Shown: in pieces, positions 23,124-23,805 of the stretch
Numbering within the stretch: the stretch's first letter is position 1
How the letters are laid out: each line of letters opens with the position of its first letter
From: CAYMST01 sp964393115
Lineage (GTDB): Bacteria > Bacteroidota > Bacteroidia > Cytophagales > Cyclobacteriaceae
Assembly (NCBI GenBank): GCA_964393115.1
Contig: CAYMST010000046.1
Coordinates: 1 to 23,805, forward strand
Length of the DNA: 23,805 nucleotides
Direction: 5' to 3'
Notes under the pieces: generated by a model
Seen by the model: the letters and a program-made list of their open reading frames with translations, nothing else
Told to the model about the DNA's origin: nothing
Database searches by the model: none
Translations under genes and position numbers: made by a program

Positions 23124-23468
23124 CTACTCTTTTGAACTAATGCCATTTAAACTGTATCACGACATATATATGACTAATTTTTTTCCTTCTTTAAAAGCTA
23201 GGCCAAAGCGCTGCAGGGCCTGCAATTTTCACCTTGGATGATTAAATAATACTGACATAAATGAATGCGCCGTTGTACACCATAAACGACATTCTGTTTA
23301 TCAACGGGCTAAAAAACAATCAATTGCAAGTCGATTTTTGCTTTTGTTAGTCAACTTGGTTGTGAAAATGAGAGCCTATTTGTCAATATTGGTTATTTTG
23401 CATGGCAAACACTAATTATACCAACCTCCACAGACTTGTACCTAACTATTGTGGATAACCATAAGCTA
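23124..23468. other. Intergenic region before the last gene
   Basis: No supported gene is present. It contains a perfect palindrome with one central base, TGCAGG-G-CCTGCA, at 23212-23224. A 29-codon plus-strand frame (23261-23350) has no supporting evidence. The frame of the last gene is open back to a TAA at 23310-23312, but without an ATG before 23469. Confidence 0.4.
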
Positions 23469-23805
23469 ATGAAACAGTCTGCACTCAGCTTTTTAGCGGA
23501 AATAGATCCATCCAAAAAAGATGATCTGTTAACAACACTGAAGGCCATTAACGAAAACGTTGAAGCCAATGGATTTTTTCCATTCGATAAGATGAAATCC
23601 ATTCATTTCGCTAGATTCATAATCTTGGAAGGTACAGCCAAATACCCTCCATACTTAGTCTTTTTCTCCAATTATGATGGAGAACTAGAGCGTCATGTTG
23701 AAGAGATTATTTGTGAATCCGAAAGTGGTTTTGAAAATGTTTTTGGTGCTTGTAAAAATTTTCCGTCTAAAAAGGATACCACTCTATATCTCGATTTCAT
23801 CAAAC
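23469..23805 (+). CDS. Conserved protein of unknown function, N-terminal part (3' truncated by window edge)
   Basis: The frame runs from an ATG at 23469 to the window end without a stop (112 codons). The translation starts KQSALSFLAEIDPSKKDDL and shows SIHFARFIILEG and PYLVFFSNYDGELERHVEEI, then GACKNFPS. I recall this combination (an H-F-A-R strand, then L-V-F-x-S-N-Y-D-G) from long bacterial proteins of unassigned function, where it forms the N-terminal domain; this is from memory. The regular hydrophobic and charged pattern supports a real gene. The frame is open further upstream to 23313, so a TTG (23436) or GTG (23451) start is possible. No membrane or secretion signal is seen. Confidence 0.75.
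   Translation, partial: MKQSALSFLAEIDPSKKDDLLTTLKAINENVEANGFFPFDKMKSIHFARFIILEGTAKYPPYLVFFSNYDGELERHVEEIICESESGFENVFGACKNFPSKKDTTLYLDFIK

Noticed and set aside
22990..23241. 83-codon plus-strand frame starting MMMNEN
   Set aside because: The composition is odd, with Arg/Tyr/Phe clusters and a cysteine-rich end, and there is no recognisable motif. The opposite strand reads more like protein over the first part, and the last part is AT-rich with a palindrome.
23261..23350. 29-codon plus-strand frame starting MNAPLYT as a small gene or a frameshifted start of the last gene
   Set aside because: It is too short, not in the frame of the downstream gene, and joining them needs an unsupported frameshift. 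The downstream ATG at 23469 gives a sensible start.
1..23805. tRNA genes, rRNA genes, CRISPR arrays, complete insertion sequences or phage genes
   Set aside because: No cloverleaf-like segment, regularly spaced direct repeats, transposase or phage protein was recognised while reading both strands; short RNA genes could still have been missed by eye.

Overview
The window looks like chromosomal DNA of a marine or free-living Bacteroidota, most likely a Cytophagales-type bacterium. The evidence is AT-rich DNA, little Shine-Dalgarno signal, several TTG/GTG starts, a short Bacteroidota-type MenE of about 360 residues, and gene families typical of that phylum. No rRNA, tRNA, CRISPR array, complete insertion sequence or prophage gene was seen. 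The assignment is inference from gene content, not from a marker gene.

Region 1 (1-4394, plus strand) is a menaquinone cluster: the C-terminal half of menD, then menB, then menE. Between menB and menE lie two unrelated small genes (an unknown 151-residue protein and a lipoprotein), a rho-independent terminator and one copy of a 34-bp dispersed repeat. menC and menA are not in the window. Region 2 (4522-7807) holds housekeeping-like accessory genes: a small conserved protein, a short-chain dehydrogenase, a SnoaL-like protein and, convergently, a MATE exporter.

Region 3 (7895-11737, minus strand) is the most interesting part: a compact four-gene signalling operon built from chemotaxis parts. 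The first gene is a membrane kinase with a PilJ-like periplasmic sensor, a PAS-like region, an internal HPt domain and a CheA-type ATPase, but no CheW-like domain. A stand-alone CheY-type receiver, a CheX-type phosphatase and a SpoIIE/PP2C-type serine phosphatase follow. No chemoreceptor, CheW, CheR or CheB is present. The likely path is kinase to receiver, reset by CheX, with the PP2C protein as output. A 488-bp non-coding region with a strong inverted repeat lies upstream.

Region 4 (12226-18040) is a polyprenyl-linked glycosylation module: a GT2 glycosyltransferase, a flippase-like membrane protein, a GT-C (Alg9-like) membrane transferase and a divergent GtrA protein. folC and trmB are embedded in the same minus-strand operon, with very short spacings or overlaps.

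Region 5 (18181-21314, plus strand) encodes synthesis of the compatible solute mannosylglycerate (mpgS and mpgP, overlapping by ATGA), followed closely by a zinc-less quinone-oxidoreductase-type dehydrogenase. Region 6 (21315-23805) is loosely packed. It contains a second copy of the 34-bp repeat, a probable minus-strand gene relic, an M23 (LytM) protein that appears to have lost two zinc ligands, a VOC-family protein, a second weaker relic, and the start of a conserved protein of unknown function that runs off the window.
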